NCBI GenBank assembly: GCA_028281765.1
Contig: JANQJF010000096.1
Location: 62,001-126,000 of the forward strand
Length of the DNA stretch: 64,000 nt
Source of the DNA: Planctomycetota bacterium
GTDB taxonomy: Bacteria; Planctomycetota; UBA1135; UBA2386
Direction of reading: 5' to 3'
This document shows, piece by piece, positions 8,412 to 16,210 of this stretch. Made by a program: the position numbers and the translations under genes. The notes under the pieces are model-generated. The model did no database searches. It saw nothing but the letters and a program-made list of their open reading frames with translations, and was not told the DNA's origin. Each line of letters opens with the position of its first letter. Position 1 is the first letter of the stretch.

Positions 8412-8412
8412 C

Positions 8413-9849
8413 TCACCGATCGCGACCGCGGTTCCGGTTCGGCTTCGCCATCGGCGCGTCGACGTGCGCCAGATACTCGCGGAGCTTCTGCCGCAGTTCT
8501 GCGGTGCGCTCGGGTTGCGCCTCGGAGAGGTCCTCCGTCTCGCCGAGGTCCGTCGACAGGTCGTAGAGCTCGACCTTCTCCTTGTCGTAGAATTCGATCA
8601 GCTTGTACCGACCGGCGCGGATCGCCGAGCCCGGCGTCCACGCGCTGCCGTGGTAGTGGGGGAAGTGCCACACGAGGAACTCGCGTTCGAGATCCGTGCG
8701 GCCTCCGAGCGCGGGGACGAGGCTGAGCGAGTCGGCGTGTTGCTCCGGCGCAAGCTCGAGTCCCGCGAGCTCGAGCATCGTCGGGTGAAGGTCTGCACTG
8801 TACGCGGGTGTCGCGCAGGTCGAGCTCGGCTTCGTTATCCCTGGTGCGCGGATCAGGAACGGCACGCGGATCCCTCCTTCGTAGCACCAGCCCTTGCCGG
8901 CGCGCAGCGGGAGATTGCTCGTCGGACCGCCGCGGCGAGACAGCGTCGACAGGCCGCCGTTGTCCGACGTGAAGACGACGACCGTGCGCTCCGCGAGTCC
9001 GGTGGACTCGAGCTTGTCGAGCAGCCGGCCGACGTTCTCGTCCATCGCGTGGACCATCGACGCGTAGGCGGCGTTGTCCTGGCGAAGCCGCGTGACGCCG
9101 TCGTGCTCGGGGCGGGTGCGCGGCGCATCCGAGTCCGGCAGTTCGGCACGCTTCTTCTTGTAGTGTTCGATGTGGCGCTTCGACGCCTGGATCGGTGTGT
9201 GCACCGTGTAGAACGAGAGGTAGGCGAAGAACGGTTCGTCTCCGGCGGACTCGATGAACTTCAGCGTCTCGTCGGTCAGCCGATCGGGCAGGTACTCACC
9301 GTTCGGTCCGTTCTCGAGTTTCGGGTTCTTGTAGGGTGCGTAGTAGCCACCGGGCGGCGAGCCGCGGTGGTGACCGCCCTTGTTGATGTCGAAACCTTGG
9401 TCCTCGGGGAAGAACCCGTCGGAGCCGAGGTGCCACTTGCCCGCGAAGAACGTGCGGTAGCCGGCCGCCTTGAGGCGCTCGGCGATGGTCACTTCCTCGT
9501 GCGGGAGTCGATCGAGATCGGCGGGTCCCCGTAGCTTCCGATTCTTCGGGTCCTGACCCGGAATCCAGTCGGTGATGCCGATGCGGGCCGGGTTCTTGCC
9601 GGTCATGATCGCGGCGCGGGTCGGCGAGCACACCGGGTGCGCGGCATAGCCGTCGGTGAAGCGCATGCCCGACCGCGCGAGTCGGTCGAGGTTCGGTGTC
9701 TCGTGGAACGTGCTGCCGTAGCAACCGAGGTCGGCGTATCCCAGATCGTCGACCAGGATGAAGAGGAAGTTCGGGCGTGCGGCCTCCTGGGCAGGGCCGG
9801 TCGACGCCAGGGCGAGGAGGCTCGCGAGCCACAGGGAGGCGGATTGCAT
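8413..9849 (-). CDS. exported sulfatase (type I, formylglycine-dependent)
   Basis: 478 residues with a signal peptide (MQSASLWLASLLALASTGPA). Metal ligands appear as DDLGYADLGCYG (Asp34, Asp35). The maturation signature CSPTR at Cys74 would be oxidised to formylglycine; downstream are GKWHLG and TSDNGG. The order and length fit arylsulfatase A-type enzymes of family S1, which release sulfate from sulfated glycans or esters in the periplasm. These are abundant in marine planctomycetes. No anaerobic or FGE-type maturase gene is in the window. It stands alone, convergent with the LysR gene. Confidence 0.93.
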   Translation of the reverse strand: MQSASLWLASLLALASTGPAQEAARPNFLFILVDDLGYADLGCYGSTFHETPNLDRLARSGMRFTDGYAAHPVCSPTRAAIMTGKNPARIGITDWIPGQDPKNRKLRGPADLDRLPHEEVTIAERLKAAGYRTFFAGKWHLGSDGFFPEDQGFDINKGGHHRGSPPGGYYAPYKNPKLENGPNGEYLPDRLTDETLKFIESAGDEPFFAYLSFYTVHTPIQASKRHIEHYKKKRAELPDSDAPRTRPEHDGVTRLRQDNAAYASMVHAMDENVGRLLDKLESTGLAERTVVVFTSDNGGLSTLSRRGGPTSNLPLRAGKGWCYEGGIRVPFLIRAPGITKPSSTCATPAYSADLHPTMLELAGLELAPEQHADSLSLVPALGGRTDLEREFLVWHFPHYHGSAWTPGSAIRAGRYKLIEFYDKEKVELYDLSTDLGETEDLSEAQPERTAELRQKLREYLAHVDAPMAKPNRNRGRDR

Positions 9850-9911
9850 TGCGGGTGTTCCGATCGAACGGTTCCGGGCCAGCGCGGCGCGAGTATATCG
9901 AGACGACCCGC

Positions 9912-9940
9912 TTGCGATCTTTCGCTTAGTTTTCTAAGCT
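9912..9940 (+). promoter_or_regulatory. promoter and palindromic operator of the first BlaI gene
   Basis: A perfect palindrome, GCTTAG-TTTT-CTAAGC, lies at 9924-9939; a further half-site CTAAGC occurs at 9948-9953, directly before the ATG at 9955. A plausible sigma-70 promoter overlaps it (TTGCGA at 9912, 17-bp spacer, TAAGCT at 9935). A BlaI dimer bound there would block transcription, as expected for autoregulated BlaI/MecI systems. The start codon is so close that the transcript may be nearly leaderless. Confidence 0.5.
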
Positions 9941-9954
9941 TTCAATCCTAAGCG

Positions 9955-10353
9955 ATGGCCAAGGACTCCAACCAGCCGACGAAGCGCGAGCTCGCGATCC
10001 TCAAAGTTCTCTGGGACCTCGGCGAGGGCACCGTTCGCCAGGTCTACGAGCGGCTCCGGGAGGAGCTGCCGATCGTGCAGAACACGGTGCAGGCGTTCTT
10101 GCGCACGATGGAAGAGAAGGGCCTCGTCACCCATCGGAAGGACGGGCGCAGCTTTGTCTACCGCCCGGTCGCGCCGAAAGAGGCGACGAGTCAGCAATTG
10201 TTGTCCGGGTTGCTCGATCGCGTGTTCGACGGCGCCATGGACCAACTCGTCGAGAGCGCGCTGAGCTTGCGCAAGCCGAGCAAGGACGAGCTCGAGCGCT
10301 TGCGCGCGCTGGTCGACGAAGCCGCGCGCGCCGGGAAAGGACGGTCGAAGTGA
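9955..10353 (+). CDS. BlaI/MecI/CopY-family repressor (first copy)
   Basis: 132 residues, the family's normal length. The winged helix occupies residues about 8-78: TKRELAILKVLWDLGEGTVR, VYERLREELPIVQNTVQAFL (recognition helix) and a wing LVTHRKDGRSFVYRPV. The C-terminal dimerisation helices start with ATSQQLLSGLLDRVFDGAMD. In known systems the repressor is inactivated by cleavage triggered by its M56 membrane partner. Here the next gene overlaps by 4 bp (GTGA) and encodes just such a protein. A palindrome over the promoter suggests autoregulation. The resistance role of staphylococcal BlaI need not apply; planctomycetes have many such pairs. Confidence 0.92.
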   Translation: MAKDSNQPTKRELAILKVLWDLGEGTVRQVYERLREELPIVQNTVQAFLRTMEEKGLVTHRKDGRSFVYRPVAPKEATSQQLLSGLLDRVFDGAMDQLVESALSLRKPSKDELERLRALVDEAARAGKGRSK

Positions 10354-12536
10354 ACGAGCTACTGATCGAAGTCGGGCCCGGCGTGCTGCTGGGAGTGACC
10401 GTCCTGCTCTTCGCTGGTGTCCTGGGTGGAGTGCGCAGCAAGCAGCCGATCGATCGGCAGCGGTCCGCGGAGGTCGCGGTGTTCGCGAGCTTGCTGTGGG
10501 TCGCGCTCGCGTTCGTGCCGCTGCCGCGCTTCCTGCAGTCGGAGCCGGCGCCCGCGATCCTCGAGACGACGATACTATCGGAGTCACAGCCGCAGTCCGA
10601 GTCGCCGCGCATCGCGGCGCCCGTCCTGCCCGAAGACGAATTGGCGCACGACGCAGTTCGCACAGACCGCGTCGAACGCACCTCGATTCCGCCGATCGAA
10701 CGAGATGTGGTTCCGGCGTCCGACGAAGCCGCCGCGCGGTCGTCCTCGGTGGCCGATCGTCCGCGCGAAGTCACGTTCGTCGCCCCGACTCGCGACGAGC
10801 CGATCGATTGGAGCGCGGTGCTCGTCGCGTTGCTGTGCGCGGGCGGGATACTCAGCGCGCTTTGGATCGTTGCGGGCGCCTGGCAGCTGCGGCGCATCCT
10901 GCGTCGTGCGCGACCCGCGTCCGCGCGCGTGCTCGCGCAGCTGCCTGTCATGAACGACCGCATGCGCTTCCGCGTGCTCGTCGCCGATCGCCCGTGTCGA
11001 CCGTTCTGCTGCGGGCTGTGGCGGCCGACGATCGTGATTCCGGCCTCGCTCTGCGACGACGTCGCGCTCGCGGACGTGCTGCGGCACGAGGCGGCGCACC
11101 TCCGTCAGCGCGATCCCTGGAGCCACCTCCTGTTCGCGATCGCGCTCCCGCTGCTGTTCTTCCATCCCCTGTTTTGGTGGGCGCGCCAGCGCGCTCGCAT
11201 GGCGGCCGAGGTCATCGCCGATGACCAGGCGACGCGCTCTTCGAGCAAGACGGACTACGCGCGTCACCTGATCGACCTCGCCGAACGAGATTCCGCGCGC
11301 GTCCCTGTCGCCGCGATCCCCGTCTTTCGTCGTCCCAGCGACTTCACTCGGAGAATCGAGATGCTACTGAAACGAAACGATCCACTCTCCGCGCACTCGA
11401 GCCGTTCGAGTCGCGCATTCCGCTGGGGCACGACCGCCGTGATGGTCGGGGTTCTGACGGGTTCCTTCGGCGTCGTCGCGTCGGCGAACGCGCAGGACGC
11501 GCAGGACGCGCCGCGCGTCCGGCAAGGTGATCTGACGCGCGAGCGCGACGCGTTGCGTAACCAGGTCAACATGCTCAAGCAGCAGATAGCCCAGCTCCGT
11601 CGGCAGATCGGCGATACCGCGCCGGACTCGCGCGTCGTGAGGGTGCGGGAGGGCGACACCCTCATTCGCATCCTCAAGAAGTCCGGGTTGCCCACGAATC
11701 GTCGAACCCTCGCGCAGGTACGCTTGCTCAATCCGGAGATGAATCCCGAGCGACTGAACGTCGGGCAAGGGATCCGGCTGCCGCCCGGGCGTGTCTCGAG
11801 CCAGATCTCGGTCCGAGATGAGGTGGAACCCGCGCCGGCCGCGCGCCGTGGCCAAGGCGGTCTGAGCATCGCGAATGCTCCGGTGCCGCACGGCGGCGTG
11901 GCCCGGTTGTCGCCGCCCGACGAGTCGAGCCTCGCGCCGGGCCAGTCCAGTCGCCTTTCCGCTCCGACGGCCCCGCGCTTGTCTCCGCCCGTCGGGGGGC
12001 AACGGTCGCCGCCGGAAGTCGGGCAGCTGTCCGCCCCGTCCACCGCGGCGCGTCCACCCATCGCGAGCGGGACGCCGGCGCCGAGCCCGTTCGCGCCGCC
12101 AGCCATCGCGTCCGGGGTGCCGGCTCCGGAGCCGTTCGCTCCGGTCGCGACGCAAAGCGCTCGCGCGAGTTCGCTCGACCTCGTCGACCGGATCATCGAG
12201 GCCGAGGGTCGATTGGAGATGACCGAGGCCAAGCTGCACACGGTGCCGGCCCAGGAGCACGCCGTCATCGCGGCCGAGATGCGGATGTACGAGCGCAAGC
12301 TCAGCGTGCTGCATCGCGTCGGTGGTGGCGAGATCGACCGGTTGCGGCGGGCTCTCGAGATCGCGCGTGCCGACCTCGACCGGTCGCAGAAGCTCGCGAA
12401 GAGCGGGTACGTGCCGCAGCAAGATGTGCGCAAGGCGCACGCGGCGATGGCCGAGCTCGAGACGTCGATCGACGTGCTGAAGAGCGTGGTGCGCTCGAAG
12501 AAGCAGTCGGTTCGGCGTAGAGGCGGCGGGAAGTAG
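10350..12536 (+). CDS. BlaR1-type M56 membrane peptidase fused to LysM and coiled-coil regions
   Basis: 728 residues. Transmembrane segments are near residues 9-27, 41-58, 153-175, 259-278 and 361-378. The zinc-protease motif HEAAH is at 246-250, with the downstream acidic EVIADDQA after TM4, as in M56/BlaR1. Beyond the last TM a short coiled coil (about 395-420) leads to a LysM-like domain at about 430-478 (VVRVREGDTLIRILK...LLNPEMNPERLNVGQGIRLP). A P/S/A-rich linker follows (480-610). A long helical region at about 620-725 contains LAKSGYVPQQDVRKAHAAM, resembling the hairpins of HlyD-type adaptor proteins. The sensor is not a penicillin-binding domain, so the input may be peptidoglycan or envelope state (inference). 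The GTG start overlaps the repressor stop. Confidence 0.85.
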   Translation: MNELLIEVGPGVLLGVTVLLFAGVLGGVRSKQPIDRQRSAEVAVFASLLWVALAFVPLPRFLQSEPAPAILETTILSESQPQSESPRIAAPVLPEDELAHDAVRTDRVERTSIPPIERDVVPASDEAAARSSSVADRPREVTFVAPTRDEPIDWSAVLVALLCAGGILSALWIVAGAWQLRRILRRARPASARVLAQLPVMNDRMRFRVLVADRPCRPFCCGLWRPTIVIPASLCDDVALADVLRHEAAHLRQRDPWSHLLFAIALPLLFFHPLFWWARQRARMAAEVIADDQATRSSSKTDYARHLIDLAERDSARVPVAAIPVFRRPSDFTRRIEMLLKRNDPLSAHSSRSSRAFRWGTTAVMVGVLTGSFGVVASANAQDAQDAPRVRQGDLTRERDALRNQVNMLKQQIAQLRRQIGDTAPDSRVVRVREGDTLIRILKKSGLPTNRRTLAQVRLLNPEMNPERLNVGQGIRLPPGRVSSQISVRDEVEPAPAARRGQGGLSIANAPVPHGGVARLSPPDESSLAPGQSSRLSAPTAPRLSPPVGGQRSPPEVGQLSAPSTAARPPIASGTPAPSPFAPPAIASGVPAPEPFAPVATQSARASSLDLVDRIIEAEGRLEMTEAKLHTVPAQEHAVIAAEMRMYERKLSVLHRVGGGEIDRLRRALEIARADLDRSQKLAKSGYVPQQDVRKAHAAMAELETSIDVLKSVVRSKKQSVRRRGGGK

Positions 12537-12555
12537 CCGTACCGACAGTCTGCCC

Positions 12556-12596
12556 GACGGCCCCGCCTTCCGGAGTTCCTGGAGGGCGGGGCCGTC
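12556..12596 (+). terminator. hairpin terminator after the first BlaI/M56 pair
   Basis: A 12-bp perfect stem (12556-12567 with 12585-12596) starts 20 bp after the stop codon. The trailing T-tract is weak, so termination may be partial or Rho-assisted. Confidence 0.55.
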
Positions 12597-12639
12597 TTGC
12601 GTTGGCGAGGACGAAGGATCGCAGGGGGTTGTCACCGAA

Positions 12640-12657
12640 CGTTTATTTATGTAAACG
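12640..12657. promoter_or_regulatory. palindromic operator upstream of the second BlaI gene
   Basis: CGTTTA-TTTATG-TAAACG is perfectly symmetric in its 6-bp arms and strikingly AT-rich for this genome. A possible -35 TTGTCA lies at 12629-12634, so the palindrome would cover the -10 region. Its sequence differs from the palindrome before the first BlaI gene, suggesting separate specificity. Confidence 0.5.
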
Positions 12658-12678
12658 ATTGGTCGATACCTGTAGTCG

Positions 12679-13098
12679 GTGACCCCGGAACCCCCGATGA
12701 CACGACGTCCAGACTCCCTTACCCCGGCCGAGTGGAAGGTCATGAAGATCGTCTGGCGCTTCGAGCGCTGCGCGGCTCGCGACGTCTACGAGGCCGCGGG
12801 CCAAGCCCACGGCATGTCCGTGAGCACGGTGAAGACCCACCTGCGACGACTCGTCGAGAAGGGGCACCTGAAGACCACGCGGGTCGGCAACAGCTTCCTC
12901 TACGAGCCGACGCGCACCGCACTCGAGCCGCTTTGTGATGCGGCGGATCGCCTGCTCGACAACGCACTCGACGGCACGACCGCGCCGCTGCTCGCCTACA
13001 TGGTGAAGAAGAGTGGGCTGTCCGGCGACGAGATCGCGGAACTGCGCGCACTGCTCGAAAACGTCACACCCGAGGACGAGAAGCCGGAGGCCGAGTGA
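12679..13098 (+). CDS. BlaI/MecI/CopY-family repressor (second copy)
   Basis: 139 residues from the GTG at 12679; an in-frame ATG at 12697 gives 133 residues and is equally possible. The winged helix at about residues 12-80 carries LTPAEWKVMKIVWRFERCAA, VSTVKTHLRRLVEKGHL (recognition helix) and a wing TTRVGNSFLYEP. C-terminal dimerisation helices end in an acidic tail. It resembles the first copy in architecture but not closely in sequence, so this is not a recent duplication. It is followed by its own M56 gene with a TGATG stop/start overlap. Predicted to repress the pair through the palindrome at 12640-12657 and to be removed on M56 activation. Confidence 0.92.
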   Translation: MTPEPPMTRRPDSLTPAEWKVMKIVWRFERCAARDVYEAAGQAHGMSVSTVKTHLRRLVEKGHLKTTRVGNSFLYEPTRTALEPLCDAADRLLDNALDGTTAPLLAYMVKKSGLSGDEIAELRALLENVTPEDEKPEAE

Positions 13099-15197
13099 TG
13101 CGCACGTTCCTCGAGAGCCTGAGTGAACTCGCCGCCGGCTGGACCGAGTTCGTCGCACGCGCGCTGACCGACGGCACGATGGCGTTCGTCGTCGTGCTCG
13201 CGCTGTGGTTGCTGATGCGGCGCCGGATCTCGGCGCACCTCGGCTACCTCCTGTTCTTGATCGTGCTCGTCAAGATCGTGCTGCCGCTGGAAGTCGCGGG
13301 ACCGAGCTGGCTCGCGTGGCTCTCCCCGATGCAGTGGTTCGCGGCCGAGCCACCGCCGCCCGAGGTCGTCGCGATCGTGACCGAGGCCGCGCCGCGCGCG
13401 GCCTCGGCTCCGGTATCCGTCGCGGTGACGACGCAGGACCTGCTGTTCCTCGCGTGGTTCGCGATCGCGAGTTCGCTGCTCCTCGCGCTGGTCGCGCAGC
13501 AGTTTCGCGCACAGCGAATCGTGCATCGGGCGCGCGCGATCCGGACGGGCGATCTCCCGGTCGACCTGACGAGGCTCACGGTGGCTGCCAACGTGAAGCG
13601 GCCGGTCCGTTTCTTGTTCACCGACGAGATCGACACCCCCGCGGCCGGCGGGTTCTTCCGGCCCTACGTGCTACTGCCGAACGGGCTCGCCGACGGGCTC
13701 GAGCCGGGTGGTCTGCGCTGGATCCTCCTGCACGAACTCGCCCACATTCGTCGCGGCGACGTGTTCGTCGCGCTCGCACAGCGAATCGTGCAGATCGGGC
13801 TCTTCTTCCACCCCGTCGTGTGGCTGACCAACCGGTTGCTCGACGAGCAGCGCGAGTTCGCGTGCGACGAGGAAGCCCTCGTCGCGTGCGGCGCGCGGCG
13901 GCGGGAATGTGGAGAGGGCTTTCTTTCCGTCGTCGAGTGGTCGCGTAGCCGCGGTGGTCGTGGCGCCGCGGGTGCAGTGGCGATGTTCGACAACAAGTCC
14001 GCGATCAGGAGAAGACTGATGAGAATCCTTCAACAACCCACGCGCTCGGGCCGTGCCCAGCGCGTTCTCGGCGCGGTGCTCGCACTTGCCGTCGCCTCTT
14101 TCGTGCTGCCGACCGCGAACGCGGCGGAGAGCACGGAAGTCGATCTCGCGATGCACGTGCAGGACCCCGGTCGAGCCGACACGCTCAAGGAGCTCAAGAA
14201 GCGACTGCAGAAGCTGCAGCGCGAGCAGCGCGCGCTCCTCAAGAAGCTCGAGGCTCTCGACAAGAAGTCGGCGAAGAAGTCCAAGCGGCGGCCGTCGCGC
14301 GTCTTGAAGCGTGTCGATGGCACCGGCAAGGGCATCGTCGTCGAGCTCGATGACATCACTGGCGAACCTGAGGAGATCGTCGAAGTCGAAGTCCAGTCCG
14401 GCGTCAGCCCGTTCCGCGGCGTGATCGGTCGTGGCAAAGGTCAGGGTGGGCGATTCCGCGTCGATCCTGAGCGGATCAAGCGACGCGTGATGCGGACGGG
14501 TGACGTCGAAGTCTACGTGCGGGATGGCGACGGCAATCCGCGCACGTTCCGCGTCGAAGGAGACGGCAGCAAGCGCCGCGTAATCCTCGTCGATCCCGAA
14601 GTCAGCGAGGAGCTCGAAGCGATCGAGGAGATCGAGGAAATCGAGGAGGAACCTGAGTGTGAAGAAGAGACCGAGGTCGAGGAGATCATCGTCGAGGAGG
14701 GCGATGGCTCCGACGCGCGCGTCTGGGTGCAGCGCTCGCGCTCCGGCGATGGCCACGGCGTCAAGGTCTTCCGTCGCAACGGTCCGACTCGCGTGATCGA
14801 GCTCGAAGACGTGCGAGACCGCCTGCTCGAGATCGATGGCACGGACGTCCGCATTCTGCGTTCCAACGGCGCGCCCGTAGTGATCGAGAAGTTGCGATCG
14901 GGCGGCCTCCGACCCAAGATCCGCCGTCGCTCGGGCGACGACGCCGTGGAAGTCGAGATCGAAGTCGACGAGACGCGGCCCGAGAAGAAGTCGAAGAAGA
15001 AGCGCAAAGCGAGGAAGTCCAAGAAGGACAAGCGGAAGGCCAAGAAGAAGTCGAAGAAGGGCAAGAAGGCCGCGCAGGATCCTCTCTTCAGTGGCGACGT
15101 CCGCGTCGATGTCGTTCAGGACCGGACGGAACTCGGCGGAGGGTGGGACCTGCGCCGCGTCGTCGAGCGCGCCGAAGGCAACGGCACGCTGCGCTGA
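13098..15197 (+). CDS. BlaR1-type M56 membrane peptidase with charged extracytoplasmic region
   Basis: About 699 residues. TM segments lie near residues 28-41, 49-65, 115-133 and 225-245, with the metalloprotease motif HELAH at about 212-216 and DEQREFACDEEAL after it. A last hydrophobic segment (about 322-340, ending VLPTANA) leads into an unusual 355-residue tail. This begins with a K/E/L-rich coiled coil (LKELKKRLQKLQREQRALLK), continues with a beta-like region, then a run almost entirely E/I/V (around residue 510), and finally a Lys/Arg/Ser-rich stretch near 635-660. No LysM or PBP domain is present. The tail may sense metal or charge, or bind polyanions; this is speculation. The start codon overlaps the repressor stop (TGATG). 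Confidence 0.82.
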   Translation: MRTFLESLSELAAGWTEFVARALTDGTMAFVVVLALWLLMRRRISAHLGYLLFLIVLVKIVLPLEVAGPSWLAWLSPMQWFAAEPPPPEVVAIVTEAAPRAASAPVSVAVTTQDLLFLAWFAIASSLLLALVAQQFRAQRIVHRARAIRTGDLPVDLTRLTVAANVKRPVRFLFTDEIDTPAAGGFFRPYVLLPNGLADGLEPGGLRWILLHELAHIRRGDVFVALAQRIVQIGLFFHPVVWLTNRLLDEQREFACDEEALVACGARRRECGEGFLSVVEWSRSRGGRGAAGAVAMFDNKSAIRRRLMRILQQPTRSGRAQRVLGAVLALAVASFVLPTANAAESTEVDLAMHVQDPGRADTLKELKKRLQKLQREQRALLKKLEALDKKSAKKSKRRPSRVLKRVDGTGKGIVVELDDITGEPEEIVEVEVQSGVSPFRGVIGRGKGQGGRFRVDPERIKRRVMRTGDVEVYVRDGDGNPRTFRVEGDGSKRRVILVDPEVSEELEAIEEIEEIEEEPECEEETEVEEIIVEEGDGSDARVWVQRSRSGDGHGVKVFRRNGPTRVIELEDVRDRLLEIDGTDVRILRSNGAPVVIEKLRSGGLRPKIRRRSGDDAVEVEIEVDETRPEKKSKKKRKARKSKKDKRKAKKKSKKGKKAAQDPLFSGDVRVDVVQDRTELGGGWDLRRVVERAEGNGTLR

Positions 15198-15245
15198 CGG
15201 CGGCTAGCTCTGCCGCGCGGGGTGGTCCTGTGGCATAGTCGCGGC

Positions 15246-16193
15246 ATGATCACCCCCCTGCGTTCCGCCTTCGGCTGCCTGCTCGTCGCGGTGGTCCTGG
15301 CTTCTCTCGGTGTGGCCCAGTCCGCACCTTCGGTGCAGTGGTTCCCGGCTCCCGAAGTCGAGGCGCGCGCCGAGAAGCGTCCTTGGCTGCGGTTGCTGAA
15401 CACCGAGACGATGTCGATGGGGCGGTACCGGTTGAAGGCCGGCGCGGTCGACAACCAGCCGGTCCATGCGCAGGACGAGGTCTACTACGTGGTTGCGGGA
15501 CACGGCAAGCTGAACGTGGCGGGCAAGTCACGGGACGTTTCGACGGGCGATGCGGTGTACGTGAAGGCCGGAGTGCCCCACAAATTCGAGGGCATCACCA
15601 AGGACCTCGACCTGCTCGTATTCTTCTCGAAGGCCAAGGGGTCGACCGGCGGCATGGCGGCCGGACCGAAGCCGGTCGAGCAGACGCCGTATCCGGAGAC
15701 CAGTTCGCGCGGCAACACGCGGATCTTCTACTGGTGGAAGAACAACTCGGCCGGACAGGTGTCGATCGACTACGGCACCCCGAAGTGGCAGCGTGAGTTC
15801 ACGGTGTTCATGGTGCAGCCGAACGGCAAGCGCTGGCGTCTGGGGCAGAACTTCTGGACGACACTCGACACCAACATGCCGCTCGCGATCGGTGGCGTGT
15901 CGGTCTCGGCGGGCTACTACTACTGCGTGCTGCAGAACACCCGGAAAGACGGTGCGAAGCTGATCCTGCTCGATCCCGAGAAAGTTCGTGCGCAGCGGTT
16001 GGACGCGTTCGAAGCGCACAAGACGACGGGCGGTATCGAGATCCCGCTGAAGAAAGAGGTCGTCAAGCGCGACACCGACACGCTCGTGATCGAGCTGTCC
16101 GTAGATCGCAAAAAGAAGGACCTCGGCAAGCTGCGGATCCACTTCAGTCGCTACGAGATGACCGCGGACGTGGCGATGAAGCCGCACCGCTGA
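15246..16193 (+). CDS. secreted cupin plus DUF2911 protein
   Basis: 315 residues from the ATG at 15246, which begins a signal peptide (MITPLRSAFGCLLVAVVLAS, cleavage near GVAQ). An upstream in-frame GTG would put non-signal residues in front. Residues about 45-125 form a cupin (NQPVHAQDEVYYVVAGHGKL, then GDAVYVKAGVPHKFEG). Residues about 150-310 match the DUF2911 pattern: VSIDYGTPKWQREF, RWRLGQNFWTTLDTNMPLAI and GGVSVSAGYYYCVLQ. Cupin-DUF2911 combinations are exported proteins of unknown role. It sits 48 bp after the second M56 gene on the same strand, so readthrough is possible. It converges with the kinase gene (17-bp gap). Confidence 0.85.
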   Translation: MITPLRSAFGCLLVAVVLASLGVAQSAPSVQWFPAPEVEARAEKRPWLRLLNTETMSMGRYRLKAGAVDNQPVHAQDEVYYVVAGHGKLNVAGKSRDVSTGDAVYVKAGVPHKFEGITKDLDLLVFFSKAKGSTGGMAAGPKPVEQTPYPETSSRGNTRIFYWWKNNSAGQVSIDYGTPKWQREFTVFMVQPNGKRWRLGQNFWTTLDTNMPLAIGGVSVSAGYYYCVLQNTRKDGAKLILLDPEKVRAQRLDAFEAHKTTGGIEIPLKKEVVKRDTDTLVIELSVDRKKKDLGKLRIHFSRYEMTADVAMKPHR

Positions 16194-16210
16194 GCCCCGA
16201 ATCGCCGCGT

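Noticed and set aside
9924..9939. Staphylococcal-type BlaI operator (TACA-N-TGTA)
   Set aside because: The palindrome does not contain that consensus; kept only as a generic operator candidate.
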